Below, in pieces: positions 7,827 through 16,455 of a stretch of 64,000 bases of DNA (position 1 is the first letter of the stretch; the number at the start of each line of letters is the position of its first letter). The translations under genes and the position numbers were made by a program. This DNA is from BQJU01 sp965229635 (GTDB lineage: Bacteria; Bacteroidota; Bacteroidia; Chitinophagales; Saprospiraceae): the NCBI GenBank assembly GCA_965229635.1, contig OZ245894.1, forward strand, positions 1,302,001-1,366,000. The letters run 5' to 3'. The notes below the pieces were generated by a model. The model did no database searches, had not been told where the DNA came from, and worked only from the letters and a program-made list of their open reading frames with translations.

Positions 7827-9401
7827 ATGAAAAAGATAGCAACAACTTTGATTTTGGCGGCGATGGCCGTAGTCGTATTTGCGCAAAGCAGCACCAAACG
7901 CGCCGTGCTCAATGTGAATCTGGAACCGCTGGAAAGCGAAGAATATTTATCAGCAGTACAAACCGTTCCGCTGAAGGATGTAGCGCCGTTTTTGGCCTAT
8001 TCAGCCAAGTGGAAGGGCGAAGAACCTGTTGATTTGGCCATCCGTTTTTCGGAAGATGGAAATTCATGGACCAATTGGGAGCCGATGCACCCCGATCCGC
8101 ACGTAGACTCAAGAGATGGAAAAATGGTGAGCGAACTGATGTTTGCCAAAGATAATCAGCTGACTTTTCAGGTGAAGGCCAACCGACCAGTGGCAGAGTT
8201 GCAGTACCATTTTTATAGCCCGGGCAAAAGCTCCGAACAGATGCGTGAAAGTGACGATGAGGAAGTTGCCAGTCGGGCCTGCCCTTGTCCGATACCGGGG
8301 TTCTTTTCCCGGGAAGACTGGTGCCCCAATGGTGATTGCCCGGTGGATCCCACGCCGACTTACACCGCGGTGGACCACCTCATTGTACATCACAGTGCAG
8401 GACCAAATACTTCTTCTGATTGGGCCGCAGTAGTCCGTTCTTTCTGGGATTTCCACGTCAATACCAACGGCTGGGACGATATCGGTTATAACTGGTTGAT
8501 TGACCCGGATGGCAAGGTGTATCTCGGTCGCGGCAATGATGTGCTGGGTGCGCACTATTGCGGTATGAACACGGGGACAATGGGCGTTTGTGTGATTGGC
8601 GATTTTACGGATATTATTCCAACCACTGACGCCCAAAGCAAGCTGGTCGATTTGCTGGCCTGGAAATGTTGTACAGAAGGAATTGATCCGTTGGGCATCT
8701 CTGAACGAGCTAACTCCGGACAAGTTGTAGTCAATATTGCGGGACACCGCGATGGATGTTCTACTGCTTGCCCGGGAGAATCCTTCTATCCATTACTTCC
8801 CAATATTCGGGATATGGTGTCCTTCAAGATCATTGCCGGCTGTAGTGGCTTGCCGGGGGCAACCAACCTGACAGCTGTCCTTGATGATGTAGATGCACAA
8901 CTCAGTTGGGCCGATAACACCGAAGGCGAAAGCGGATACCTGCTGGAGCGTTCGGAAAACGATATGGAAAATTTCACCCTTCTGGCTACCATCGACGCCG
9001 ATGTGACCACCTATCCCGATCCAGGCTTGACGCTGGGATCGGATTATTACTACCGCATCCGCGCCTATACCGATATGGATACCTCGGCGTATAGCAATGT
9101 GGTTTTGGTCAGCCTGAATGTTTCTTCTACCTCACAGCTGTTTAATGAACAAACCGTTCAGCTATTCCCCAATCCGGTGGCCTCGCAATTGACGGTGACC
9201 ATTAACAATCCAGCCCGTGGATTGATGCAGGCTTCCTTGTTGGATGTGGTAGGCCAACAGGTGTTGCAGCAGCAAACCCTGGATAAAAATACCGATCAGG
9301 CCCAATTTGATTTCGACCTGACGGATTTGCCGAAAGGCGTCTATCTGCTGCGCATGAAAATGGGTGAGGAACAGGGTTTGTTTCGGGTGGTGAAACAATA
9401 A
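7827..9401 (+). CDS. T9SS-exported N-acetylmuramoyl-L-alanine amidase (PGRP/amidase_2 type) with FN3 domain
   Basis: A 524-residue enzyme predicted to cut the amide between muramic acid and the stem peptide. After a signal peptide (about 1-19) comes a beta-rich N-domain. A PGRP/amidase_2 domain (about 180-335) follows, with LIVHHSAG (zinc His188/189), YNWLIDPDG and the GHRDGCSTACPG block (His307, Cys315). Next is a fibronectin-III-like domain (about 345-430) and a C-terminal type IX sorting domain starting at VQLFPNPVAS. The sorting domain implies passage through the outer membrane by T9SS and surface attachment or release. The target is therefore probably foreign peptidoglycan (prey or debris) rather than the cell's own, which is inference. 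An ECF sigma factor gene follows. Confidence 0.9.
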   Translation: MKKIATTLILAAMAVVVFAQSSTKRAVLNVNLEPLESEEYLSAVQTVPLKDVAPFLAYSAKWKGEEPVDLAIRFSEDGNSWTNWEPMHPDPHVDSRDGKMVSELMFAKDNQLTFQVKANRPVAELQYHFYSPGKSSEQMRESDDEEVASRACPCPIPGFFSREDWCPNGDCPVDPTPTYTAVDHLIVHHSAGPNTSSDWAAVVRSFWDFHVNTNGWDDIGYNWLIDPDGKVYLGRGNDVLGAHYCGMNTGTMGVCVIGDFTDIIPTTDAQSKLVDLLAWKCCTEGIDPLGISERANSGQVVVNIAGHRDGCSTACPGESFYPLLPNIRDMVSFKIIAGCSGLPGATNLTAVLDDVDAQLSWADNTEGESGYLLERSENDMENFTLLATIDADVTTYPDPGLTLGSDYYYRIRAYTDMDTSAYSNVVLVSLNVSSTSQLFNEQTVQLFPNPVASQLTVTINNPARGLMQASLLDVVGQQVLQQQTLDKNTDQAQFDFDLTDLPKGVYLLRMKMGEEQGLFRVVKQ

Positions 9402-9415
9402 ACATTGTATTGCCA

Positions 9416-9443
9416 GTGGAGACGCATTGCAATGCGTCTCTAC
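9416..9443. repeat. Perfect palindrome between the amidase and sigma-factor genes
   Basis: Arms GAGACGCATTG and CAATGCGTCTC meet to form a 22-base perfect palindrome (9419-9440), extended with one mismatch to 9416-9443. It lies 15 bases after the amidase stop. Palindromes of this GAGACGC type are common dispersed intergenic elements; here it may also act as a terminator-like hairpin. Confidence 0.75.
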
Positions 9444-9526
9444 ATCCAGGCAAACATCCAGGCAACCTTTCCCATCATTTTTGCACCATACCAATAATAC
9501 GGAATGCGAATACCGAAATAACTGCT

Positions 9527-10072
9527 TTGGAAAACACCGAAAAAAGGCTGATCGAGGGCTGCCTGAAGAAGGACCGGAAGGTGCAGCGACAATTGTATGA
9601 CCAATACAAGGTGTCAATGTTCCGACTTTGCCTGCGTTATGCCAGAGATCGGGCTGAGGCGGAAGATTTGTTGCAAGACGGCTTTGTGAAGGTCTTTCAG
9701 GATTTGTCCAAATACCGGGGTGAAGGAGCGCTCGGTGGTTGGATCAGGCGGGTGATGATCAATACGGCATTGCAGCACCTGCGGAAGCAGAAAATGGTAT
9801 TCCCCACCGTAGAGGTAGAAAAAATTGCAGAAACCCACGCTTCGGAAGAACTGATCCTGAGCGGCTTGCGAGCACAAACGTTGACGATGATGATTCAACA
9901 ATTGCCACCTGGTTACCGTACGGTTTTTAACCTGTATGTGATCGAGGGATACAATCATCAGGAAATTGCCGATCAGTTGGGCATCAACGTGAATACGTCG
10001 AAATCACAGCTGTCAAAGGCCAAGGCGATGTTGCGCAGCAAGCTGGAAAAGAGCATGATCAGCGAAACCTGA
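9527..10072 (+). CDS. RNA polymerase ECF-type sigma factor
   Basis: About 181 residues from the proposed TTG start. Region 2 carries EDLLQDGFVKVF and GWIRRVMINTALQHLRK. Region 4 carries LPPGYRTVFNLYVIEGYNH and the HTH segment with INVNTSKSQLSKAK. It redirects RNA polymerase to a small regulon, probably in response to an envelope signal relayed by the next gene. The start is uncertain: the frame stays open to 9410, but that extension runs through the palindrome and has no family match, and no ATG exists before the conserved part. The downstream membrane protein starts 15 bases later, so the two form an operon. Confidence 0.88.
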   Translation: MENTEKRLIEGCLKKDRKVQRQLYDQYKVSMFRLCLRYARDRAEAEDLLQDGFVKVFQDLSKYRGEGALGGWIRRVMINTALQHLRKQKMVFPTVEVEKIAETHASEELILSGLRAQTLTMMIQQLPPGYRTVFNLYVIEGYNHQEIADQLGINVNTSKSQLSKAKAMLRSKLEKSMISET

Positions 10073-10086
10073 GTTATTGGAAATAA

Positions 10087-11598
10087 ATGAGTCTGACTAT
10101 GGATGAAAATTTACATAAAGACAAATTGGAGTCTTTCTTCCAGAAGTCTCTCCGGGATCAGGAAGAAGGCCTTTCTCCCGATGGCTGGGATATGCCCGGC
10201 GAGGAAGTTTGGGCGGGCATAGACCAGGAGTTGGATGCATCGGCTGTAGTAGTGGGGGGTATATCCTGGCGCAATGTGGCGATGGCGGCCGCTTTGCTAA
10301 TCGGTATTCTTTTGATCGGTTTTCAGGCGTATACCAATTACCAATTGAGACAAGAACTGGCAGCACAGACGGAGCAGATCAAGACCTTAAAAGAAGAGAT
10401 TCAGGTACTGAAATCAGAAAAAGAACTAGAAACTTATTACAAACCGCAACAGGGACTGGAAGAAGAGAATATTACTACCCAAACTGCTGAAAACAATCTA
10501 CATCAACCACCGGTGGAAAAGCCCACCACAATTGCACAGATCAACCTTCCAGGTGCGGAAGCTCAGCTGATTAATCCAGAAGAGGAATCACCGATTGCCG
10601 GGAATGCTACGCAAAATGATGTGCAAGCACTGGCATCGGACGCTGAGTTGGACAAAACGCTACAAAAAGAAGAGGCGTCTGTATCATCGACTAACAATAC
10701 GGCAGTTTATTTTAGTAATACTGAGCAGGTCGGGATTGCGAAGCTCCATTCCAATCCTGTACCGCTCTCTTTACCACGTGATAAACCCAAAGCCGCATTA
10801 AAAGCGCCAAGCCTGGATATTGATAAGGCTCCCACTCGACTACATTTCTTTGCCGGTGTATACGTTGCCCCAAATCTATCGGGTAACAGCGTGATGCAAA
10901 GGAGGCCCGAAGCTATTTTGTTTCGCAAGAATGAATCCTATCAATGGTCGGCGGAGCGGGGAGTGAAATTGGGCGTGGAATTGTCTAGTCGTTGGCGGTT
11001 GTATTCGGGTGTGAGTTTATACAATGTGCGCTTACGCTCTCAGCAACTGTTCCGGTTAGAATACAATCCAGAAACAGAAACCCGCATTGATGACGAATAT
11101 GAAAGTGTATACGCTTTGAGCGTGCCTTCCTCCTATGGCGCATCTGATGTAGAAGTGGAGGTAAGGCGTCCGGCCAATCAGGCGATACAGGCGGGCCAGC
11201 GCTTATTGGTGGATGTGAGAACACAGCAGGAATTGAAATTTGTCAGTGTTCCACTGGTAGTAGGCTATCAGTTGCGCAACGGACGGGTGAGCTTTGGATT
11301 AAAAGCCGGCCTGGCGTTGAATATTTTGAATACAAAGACCTTCTCTTCAACGGCTCAGGCCCGACTGGCATTTTTACGGCTTAACCGGGTACGGGTGGAG
11401 AGAGCATACAACGCAACACAAAGCCTGACGATGGACTATCTGCTTGGCGCAACGCTGGCGTATCAATTGAGTCCAAATTGGAGTATCGCACTGGAACCTA
11501 CCTTTCGGAGAAATATCACTCCGATCACAGAAACGGAAAACTTCCGTACCACTAATCAGGCTTTGGGCGTGCAATTGGGAGCGTATTTTAGGTTGTGA
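10087..11598 (+). CDS. Membrane-spanning partner of the ECF sigma factor: cytoplasmic anti-sigma-like N-terminus, one TM, C-terminal barrel-like domain
   Basis: A 503-residue protein of composite design. Residues 1-60 are acidic and cytoplasmic-looking and contain GWDMPGEEVWAGIDQEL. One transmembrane helix follows at about 63-80. A coiled coil (about 84-125) and a low-complexity linker lead to a C-terminal domain (about 254-503) whose alternating strands and final aromatic residues (ending GAYFRL) resemble outer-membrane beta-barrel domains. Position right behind the ECF sigma gene suggests it holds or releases the sigma factor. The unusual point is one polypeptide with both an inner-membrane helix and a barrel-like domain. 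ATG 10099 is an alternative start. Confidence 0.7.
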   Translation: MSLTMDENLHKDKLESFFQKSLRDQEEGLSPDGWDMPGEEVWAGIDQELDASAVVVGGISWRNVAMAAALLIGILLIGFQAYTNYQLRQELAAQTEQIKTLKEEIQVLKSEKELETYYKPQQGLEEENITTQTAENNLHQPPVEKPTTIAQINLPGAEAQLINPEEESPIAGNATQNDVQALASDAELDKTLQKEEASVSSTNNTAVYFSNTEQVGIAKLHSNPVPLSLPRDKPKAALKAPSLDIDKAPTRLHFFAGVYVAPNLSGNSVMQRRPEAILFRKNESYQWSAERGVKLGVELSSRWRLYSGVSLYNVRLRSQQLFRLEYNPETETRIDDEYESVYALSVPSSYGASDVEVEVRRPANQAIQAGQRLLVDVRTQQELKFVSVPLVVGYQLRNGRVSFGLKAGLALNILNTKTFSSTAQARLAFLRLNRVRVERAYNATQSLTMDYLLGATLAYQLSPNWSIALEPTFRRNITPITETENFRTTNQALGVQLGAYFRL

Positions 11599-11894
11599 CG
11601 CTAAATTTGAACCACACTTTAGTCCCGCCGAAGGGTAACCCGTGAGGGTCGGGATGAGGCACAGAAGATTATATAAGTTTGAATTAGAAAAAATCTGAAA
11701 TAGATTTTTTCTAATCGCTCAAAAAATCATGTAAATCTCGTTAATCTTGTCTTTTAAAAGTCGAATCATGTATGTCAATTTTGTGGAAACCGCAAGGTTT
11801 CTGCAAAAACAACTTAACGACTTAGCGTGCGGTCTCTTATCTGTTCGTGATAGCGTCCAAATGAATTGGGTCGTTACGAAGGGGCAAAAAAAAT
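11599..11894. other. Intergenic region with a dispersed repeat
   Basis: No convincing gene. A 63-bp repeat (11606-11668) has an inverted homologue near 29.3 kb and is listed separately. The remainder has no recognisable structure apart from the terminator that follows. Confidence 0.5.
11606..11668 (+). repeat. Dispersed intergenic repeat, copy 1 (homologue at 29325-29386)
   Basis: It begins TTTGAACCACACTT and ends GGCACAGAAGA, with a central CCGCCGAAGGG segment. The other strand of 29325-29386 carries the same sequence with scattered differences. Both copies lie in intergenic DNA. Confidence 0.65.
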
Positions 11895-11924
11895 ACCCTC
11901 GGTGAGAAGACCTCACCGAGGGCA
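11889..11924 (-). terminator. Intrinsic terminator of the PH-like membrane protein gene
   Basis: An 11-base perfect stem (CCCTCGGTGAG at 11896-11906 and its complement at 11912-11922) is followed on the minus strand by TATTTTTTTT. It ends the minus-strand transcript arriving from 11947. Confidence 0.88.
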
Positions 11925-11946
11925 TTTTGCGCAAAGCAATCAGAGG

Positions 11947-12444
11947 TTAAGCACCTTGTAATTGCTCTTTAATCGCGTCTTTCTTGTCCATAATGTTTTT
12001 GGAGCCGATGAAGTACTTTTTACCGTCTTTGGTAATGATATGCAAGCCCGTACGGCCGCAAAGGCTATGGGTTTCCTCGTCGAGCGCAAAATGTACGCCC
12101 CAACCGGACCACTCTGCCATTTCAGGAGTACGAATGAAACGACAATCTTCTATCTCCGACCACTTGATCTTCCGTTTTTTGAAGAACTGCGGGAAATAGC
12201 GGATCGTCAATCCCTTTTCGTTTACCTTGATAATCATTTTGAGTTGGTATAAATACCAAAACACCAGGCCAAAGGAAGCCAAAATCAGCACGTATACCAC
12301 TGAAGAGGCCATCTCCAGTTCTGCAAATCCCAGCAGGCCACTAACCAGTCGGGCCAGTGCCAGGGACATAAAAAGCGCCAAGAGAATGTAAACTTCCCAA
12401 AACCTGAATTTCTGCTCCTCTTTAAATATTTTCCTGTTCATCAC
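11947..12444 (-). CDS. PH-like (bPH/DUF6141-type) two-TM membrane protein
   Basis: The 165-residue product has two hydrophobic helices (about 15-37 and 45-67). A compact beta-rich domain follows with KVNEKGLTIRYFPQF, KIKWSEIEDC and GLHIITKDGKKYFIGSKN, the pattern of bacterial PH-like domains. The function is unknown in general. A TAACTTTG -7 box on the minus strand (12488-12481) lies about 37 bases before ATG 12444, and a strong terminator follows, so it is a single-gene transcript. Confidence 0.7.
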   Translation of the reverse strand: MMNRKIFKEEQKFRFWEVYILLALFMSLALARLVSGLLGFAELEMASSVVYVLILASFGLVFWYLYQLKMIIKVNEKGLTIRYFPQFFKKRKIKWSEIEDCRFIRTPEMAEWSGWGVHFALDEETHSLCGRTGLHIITKDGKKYFIGSKNIMDKKDAIKEQLQGA

Positions 12445-12480
12445 TTAATTAGTTTACATTGAGTTAACATTGAATTAATG

Positions 12481-12488
12481 CAAAGTTA
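12481..12488 (-). promoter_or_regulatory. -7 promoter box for the PH-like gene
   Basis: TAACTTTG on the minus strand matches TAnnTTTG exactly. No clear -33 TTTG is visible at the expected distance, so only the -7 element is supported. Confidence 0.4.
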
Positions 12489-12686
12489 ACAAAATAAACA
12501 ATGTAAGTAAAGAATCAGTTTCCGAAAAGTCCACTTTTTTTCAACAAAATAGAATTTTTATTGTTTTTAATTGTTTGACTGTTAATGAATTGTGGTTGTT
12601 TGTCTGCTCTTGTCAAATAAAAGTTAATGTTTGGCAGGATTGATAACCCTGGGTTAACATTGGGCGAAAGCCGGTAGCTGCCTTGA

Positions 12687-13412
12687 TCACTCAATCACAA
12701 ACACCACTTCTATCTTATACGTCACCTGAATAGGTTTGAAACCGCTAATCTGGCTAGGCGAACTGGACACGACTTCGTAGGTGGATCCGGAAAATTCCAG
12801 GTTATTGTGAAGCGGTTGTTGAGGTATTTCTTTCACCGTTAACACACCTCCCGGTTTTTGGTTAGAGGTGGAGAGGACTAAATTGGCCTTCTCCTGAGCA
12901 TCTTTAAAAGCATCGATTTTCACCTGCTTTTTAAATTCCTCGATGTCAGTATGTCGGGTTTCCACAATATCGAAAACCGTGATGATTTCGTCCATGAGTT
13001 GAGCAGCTTCCAATTGCCGGACTACTGTCAGTAATTGATCCGTTGTTTCCACACAAACGGAAAGCGCTTTGTTCAGTCGCCGCTTCAGGTAGATCCGTTC
13101 ATTGTTTTTATAAATACTCGGGCGGGAGATGCTGATGTCGCCGAGGGTAATCTTTTCATCCTTAATTTTGGCCTTGCCCAGTGCCGTCAGCACCTTGTCC
13201 TCAATCTTGTCGATGGTCACGCGGTTTTCCTCCGTTTCCTCTCCTTTAAAATACTCCTGATACCGAATTTCAAGAATAATCTCATTGGGCGATACATTAA
13301 CCGTGGAGGAGCCGGTGACTGTGATGGTTTTGGCATCGTTGGATTGAGCGGATGCGGTGATGCTTGTCAGGCAAAGCAGGAAGACGATGAAAGATAGGGA
13401 TGGGTTTTTCAT
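12687..13412 (-). CDS. SIMPL-domain (DUF541) secreted protein
   Basis: Starting at ATG 13412 (a TTG at 13418 is also in frame) gives 241 residues. There is a signal peptide (ending SITASAQ) and a SIMPL domain beginning TITVTGSSTVNVSPNEI, the hallmark of the family formerly called DUF541. Members are periplasmic or secreted oligomers of poorly known role, some implicated in oxidative stress. The product has the usual family length. A TATCTTTA box lies about 45 bases upstream. It stands alone. Confidence 0.88.
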   Translation of the reverse strand: MKNPSLSFIVFLLCLTSITASAQSNDAKTITVTGSSTVNVSPNEIILEIRYQEYFKGEETEENRVTIDKIEDKVLTALGKAKIKDEKITLGDISISRPSIYKNNERIYLKRRLNKALSVCVETTDQLLTVVRQLEAAQLMDEIITVFDIVETRHTDIEEFKKQVKIDAFKDAQEKANLVLSTSNQKPGGVLTVKEIPQQPLHNNLEFSGSTYEVVSSSPSQISGFKPIQVTYKIEVVFVIE

Positions 13413-13542
13413 AAGCAATGAGTTTTGGTGAATATTTGCTAAAGATAAGGGAATACTTTAGTAGTGGCGCTGAATAATTAAGACGCAAGTAACACAGAAT
13501 GATGATATTTGGACTTTTTAATTTTTGGAAAAGCAATATGCG

Positions 13543-13974
13543 ATGCAAAGAGTACTATTTATATGCACGGGCAATTATTACCGGAGCCGTTTTGCTGAAA
13601 TCTATTTCAATCACCTGGCCAAAGAACACGGGCTGAACTGGTCAGCCTTTTCGAAGGGGTTAGAAGTATTCAAACATCGCAACAGTGGACCCATTTCTGT
13701 TCATACGCTGGATTATCTGGACGAATTGGCTATTCCTGCTCCGTTACCATTGACCCTTCCACAGCAATTTGCCCCTGACGACTTACAACTGGCTTCGATT
13801 TCCATCCTGATGTACGAACAAGAGCACCGCCCGATGATGCAACAATACCATCCGGAGCTGGTGAATGAGGTTATTTACTGGACCTTTCCGGATATTGATA
13901 TCAGTTCCCCGCAAGAGATTTTGCCACAGGTGAAGGCAGCGGTGGAGGCCTTGGTGGAGAAGGAGGTGGGTTAA
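13543..13974 (+). CDS. Low-molecular-weight protein-tyrosine-phosphatase-like protein
   Basis: ATG 13543 gives 143 residues starting MQRVLFICTGNYYRSRFAE. Cys8 and Arg14 form the CX5R phosphate-binding loop of LMW phosphatases and ArsC-type arsenate reductases. The usual DP motif carrying the general-acid aspartate is not obvious (DIDISSPQ near the C-terminus), so activity and substrate are uncertain. TTG 13525 is an alternative start. It marks the left border of the accessory stretch that follows. Confidence 0.75.
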   Translation: MQRVLFICTGNYYRSRFAEIYFNHLAKEHGLNWSAFSKGLEVFKHRNSGPISVHTLDYLDELAIPAPLPLTLPQQFAPDDLQLASISILMYEQEHRPMMQQYHPELVNEVIYWTFPDIDISSPQEILPQVKAAVEALVEKEVG

Positions 13975-14131
13975 ACCTTTCAATGAAATGCCAATAAATG
14001 CCATTTAGGCGGTATTAACTTTATGCTGTACGTCAAGATGGCGGAGTTTTTGGTTTTTCTTCCTGAGGAAATGCTTTGGAATGGCATTTGCTGTTGTGTA
14101 AAAACGATTTAGTTACAACCCCAAAAACATC

Positions 14132-14632
14132 ATGAAACATTCTTCCCAAAATGACGAAGCATTTCTCTCAACCATCTACCGCTGGCTGGAAGAGTGCGGC
14201 GAAGTACTGGTTTTCATAGAAGCAGTGGCTAGCTCGCCCGACCCTTGCTTATTTACGACTCGGGAACAACTACAGAAGAAGATCAAGCAATGCAGTAAAT
14301 TCTGTATTGAGCGGTTACCCACTTTAAGTATCTACGGAATTTTTGCTGTCAGGAATTACGACTTCCCCTTGCGAGGCATCATGGATGAAGCATTTGCGAA
14401 AGCAGCATTGGAAATGATGTCAAAGGAAAGTGGCTCTGAATTTCTCATACTGGAAATGGGGGAAGAAGGCTACCATCATTTTGGCGAGTCGATGACCAAA
14501 CCATCGGAACTTTCCGATAATCTGGACGATTATATGGGAAAGGACTGTGTGTTTGGAAAACATCCGAAAATTAGTCCGAATCCGGTTCCTGGCATTCAGG
14601 TGGAAGCGGGTTTTCCGATTGATTTGGAGTGA
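14132..14632 (+). CDS. Hypothetical protein, paralogue of the product of 16888-17367
   Basis: I do not recognise the family. The 166-residue soluble, acidic product shares a clear pattern with the protein at 16888-17367: W-(L/F)-EE-x-GE-(V/I)-LV near residue 18, LPxRGIxDxxF in the middle, an E-F-(L/I)-x-L-x-x-E strand, and a final G-K segment. Upstream DNA of both genes carries a related block (AATAAATGYCATTTRG). Small size, paralogy, and neighbours that are SUKH-like or broken suggest an immunity-type protein, but no toxin is adjacent. The start is the first ATG of the frame. Confidence 0.6.
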   Translation: MKHSSQNDEAFLSTIYRWLEECGEVLVFIEAVASSPDPCLFTTREQLQKKIKQCSKFCIERLPTLSIYGIFAVRNYDFPLRGIMDEAFAKAALEMMSKESGSEFLILEMGEEGYHHFGESMTKPSELSDNLDDYMGKDCVFGKHPKISPNPVPGIQVEAGFPIDLE

Positions 14633-14789
14633 TTAGAAAACGGACAATCCACAGCATTATTCAAGTATTTGTATTGGCAATGGTCACTTTGTCCGAAGTT
14701 TCCATCATCCTAACAATCCCAATAGTTTTCTACTTCTCCAAAATAGCTTTTTTTATAACCGCAAGATCATGCTTCAACAAAAGTCGAAT

Positions 14790-15382
14790 GAAAACTCACA
14801 AACAGACCATTAAATATTCCCTTGCCGCTCCAAAACGACAGAATTTTTATTTGCTACAGCGAATGCACCGTCGACGTTTGTCCTATAGGCACGTATAGGC
14901 TGGTGATTTTTGATATGAAGGGGAACATCCTCGAGAAATATGATTTAGAATTTGGACAAGAGATTAAAGCAATTTGCTATTATTCTGAGCATGAAATTGC
15001 CTTACAAGAATTCTGTTCCTTAGATATATGTTTTCTCATCTTTGTAGATAATAAATTAACTAAGTATCGCACTGATTCTGAAGTTTATGCAGATATATTA
15101 ACTTGCAAGGATGGGCAACTTTACGGTGGTTTCCGATCAAAGTGTATGGACAATGAAGAAGATATTAGAAATGGACAAATGAATATCTTTGAAATGAAAA
15201 AGTCGGAGAGTACAAAGGAAATAACCAAAGGCAAAATCCTGGGAAGTGTGCCTTATTTTATCCATAGAGTCCGATCTCAAAATGATGGAGTTCTGGTATT
15301 CACAGATACAGAAGCTTATTTAAATGTGAATAAAATGCCGGCTTTTTGGACGGTGGTTTTAGCAGCTAATCTTCAGCCCTAA
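14790..15382 (+). pseudogene. Hypothetical protein gene with an early frameshift
   Basis: A 186-codon frame (from 14822) has no ATG at its start, but conserved-looking sequence continues upstream to ATG 14790 in another frame. Removing one A from the AAAA run at 14792-14795 joins them into MKLTNRPLNIPLPLQ and onward. The product would have about 196 residues rich in beta-strand patterns (RLVIFDMKGNILEKYDLEFG, DGQLYGGFRS), perhaps a small propeller-like fold. I do not recognise the family. Its 3' end overlaps the end of the convergent SUKH pseudogene by 17 bases. Either a decayed gene or a homopolymer sequencing error. Confidence 0.5.
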
Positions 15383-15805
15383 TTTGCTGCACGTTAATGT
15401 ATACGATTCTGCCGGCATGGGCTCCGGTAACAATCAACATGGAATAACCCCCGCAGCCCAATTCACCGATCGGCATTAACCCCTGGTAAAGCCGGGCCTC
15501 CAATTCTTCGTCCTGGAAACCTTCTTCCAGGTCCTGAATCATTTCCCCCATTCGGCATCGGAAACGCCCGGCGCAAATCGGCAAGGCTGTTTCAGATATT
15601 TTATCATCCTCATTGAGTGGTCGGACATAAATGACAGATCGTCCTGCCCCAGAGAATATAATCCATGGGCCGGCCCTGCCCCTAATCTGCCGTATCTGCC
15701 ACCATTGCCAACATGGGTAATGAAATATTTGTACTCCGCTGGAAGAGTGACCTGGTAAATTTGTTCAAATTCCTCTACATCCTCTTCTGAAATGGGTGCG
15801 ACCAA
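15366..15805 (-). pseudogene. SMI1/KNR4 (SUKH) family protein, frameshifted
   Basis: Two overlapping minus-strand frames encode successive parts of one SUKH protein. The N-terminal part has ISEEDVEEFEQIYQVTLPAE and YKYFITHVGNGG. The C-terminal part has LMPIGELGCGGYSMLIVTG and HAGRIVYIN. Adding one G to the GGGGG run (plus-strand C-run near 15547) fuses them as DAEWGEMIQDLEEGF. No ATG precedes the first part, and coding similarity seems to continue upstream of TTG 15805. SUKH proteins are widespread immunity proteins of polymorphic toxin systems, which is family knowledge; no cognate toxin is present here. Confidence 0.72.
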
Positions 15806-15949
15806 CGCGTATCGAAGCGCCGAAAGCGGTAAATTGCAGGTCTTAATTCCTTGCGGCTTGTAATTTCTTTAAGGGGATATCGGATCTGTTTTTCATCCCT
15901 TTAGGTTGTTATCCTTAGTCATTTTCTCCATGAAAAATACGCGCACCGA

Positions 15950-16162
15950 TCAGGAATCAGCCGGCGGCTTGGCATCATAGTAGGTTTTTACCCATATAAA
16001 AACTGTCAACAGTACAAAAATAGCAATGGCATAATACCAAGAAAAATTATTTTGATGGGGCCGATTGGGATCTCCCGTCGAGATATGGATAATCTCACTC
16101 AGCATGCCTCCCCCAATAAAACTAATAAGGATCCGGATCCATACTTTTCTTAAATACTTCAT
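15950..16162 (-). CDS. Small two-TM membrane protein
   Basis: A 70-residue product with an N-terminal basic segment, a helix containing ILISFIGGGMLSEIIHIS, a short GDPNRP loop and a second helix (YYAIAIFVLLTVFIWV). The even hydrophobic pattern and the conserved-looking GDPNRP loop argue that it is a real gene. It precedes the SUKH pseudogene on the same strand by about 145 bases. Function unknown; it may belong to the same immunity-like cluster. Confidence 0.55.
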   Translation of the reverse strand: MKYLRKVWIRILISFIGGGMLSEIIHISTGDPNRPHQNNFSWYYAIAIFVLLTVFIWVKTYYDAKPPADS

Positions 16163-16207
16163 TTTTAGAAGGTTTTAATCGAAAATAAAATACTATTAGA
16201 CTGAAGC

Positions 16208-16400
16208 TCATCTGAAAGATTCAGGATTGTCCAGATCTTCCGATGCAGCCTGAATTATTGACCTTATCTCATCATAGGGATGATCGTTTCCGATCCTTCT
16301 CAGCAGAGGTATTGTTTCTGATCGTTGCTCTTCTGAAAAATGTTCCCAAGCAGACAAGAGTAAAATGGTGGATTCCTTTGCCAGTAAAATGATAAATGTT
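16208..16400 (-). pseudogene. C-terminal remnant of a helical (HEAT-like) protein
   Basis: An open minus-strand frame with no start encodes a coding-like segment (ILLLSAWEHFSEEQRSET, then IPLLRRIGNDHPYDEIRS) and a natural stop at 16210-16208. The upstream sequence is out of frame. The amphipathic helix pairs resemble repeats in immunity-type HEAT proteins; the family is not identified. Confidence 0.4.
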
Positions 16401-16455
16401 TAGAGCCTGGCCTTTTCCATTCCTTGGTCTGGGAAAAGTGCCCCTCAGGGAAGGT

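Noticed and set aside
9410..9526. N-terminal extension of the ECF sigma factor from TTG 9410
   Set aside because: It runs through the perfect palindrome and has no similarity to sigma region 1 or 2; the family normally starts close to the later TTG.
11719..11934. 71-codon minus-strand frame
   Set aside because: It spans a strong terminator and has no coding features.
14629..14898. 89-codon plus-strand frame
   Set aside because: Its second half is an out-of-frame reading of the gene starting at 14790, and its first half has no family-like pattern.
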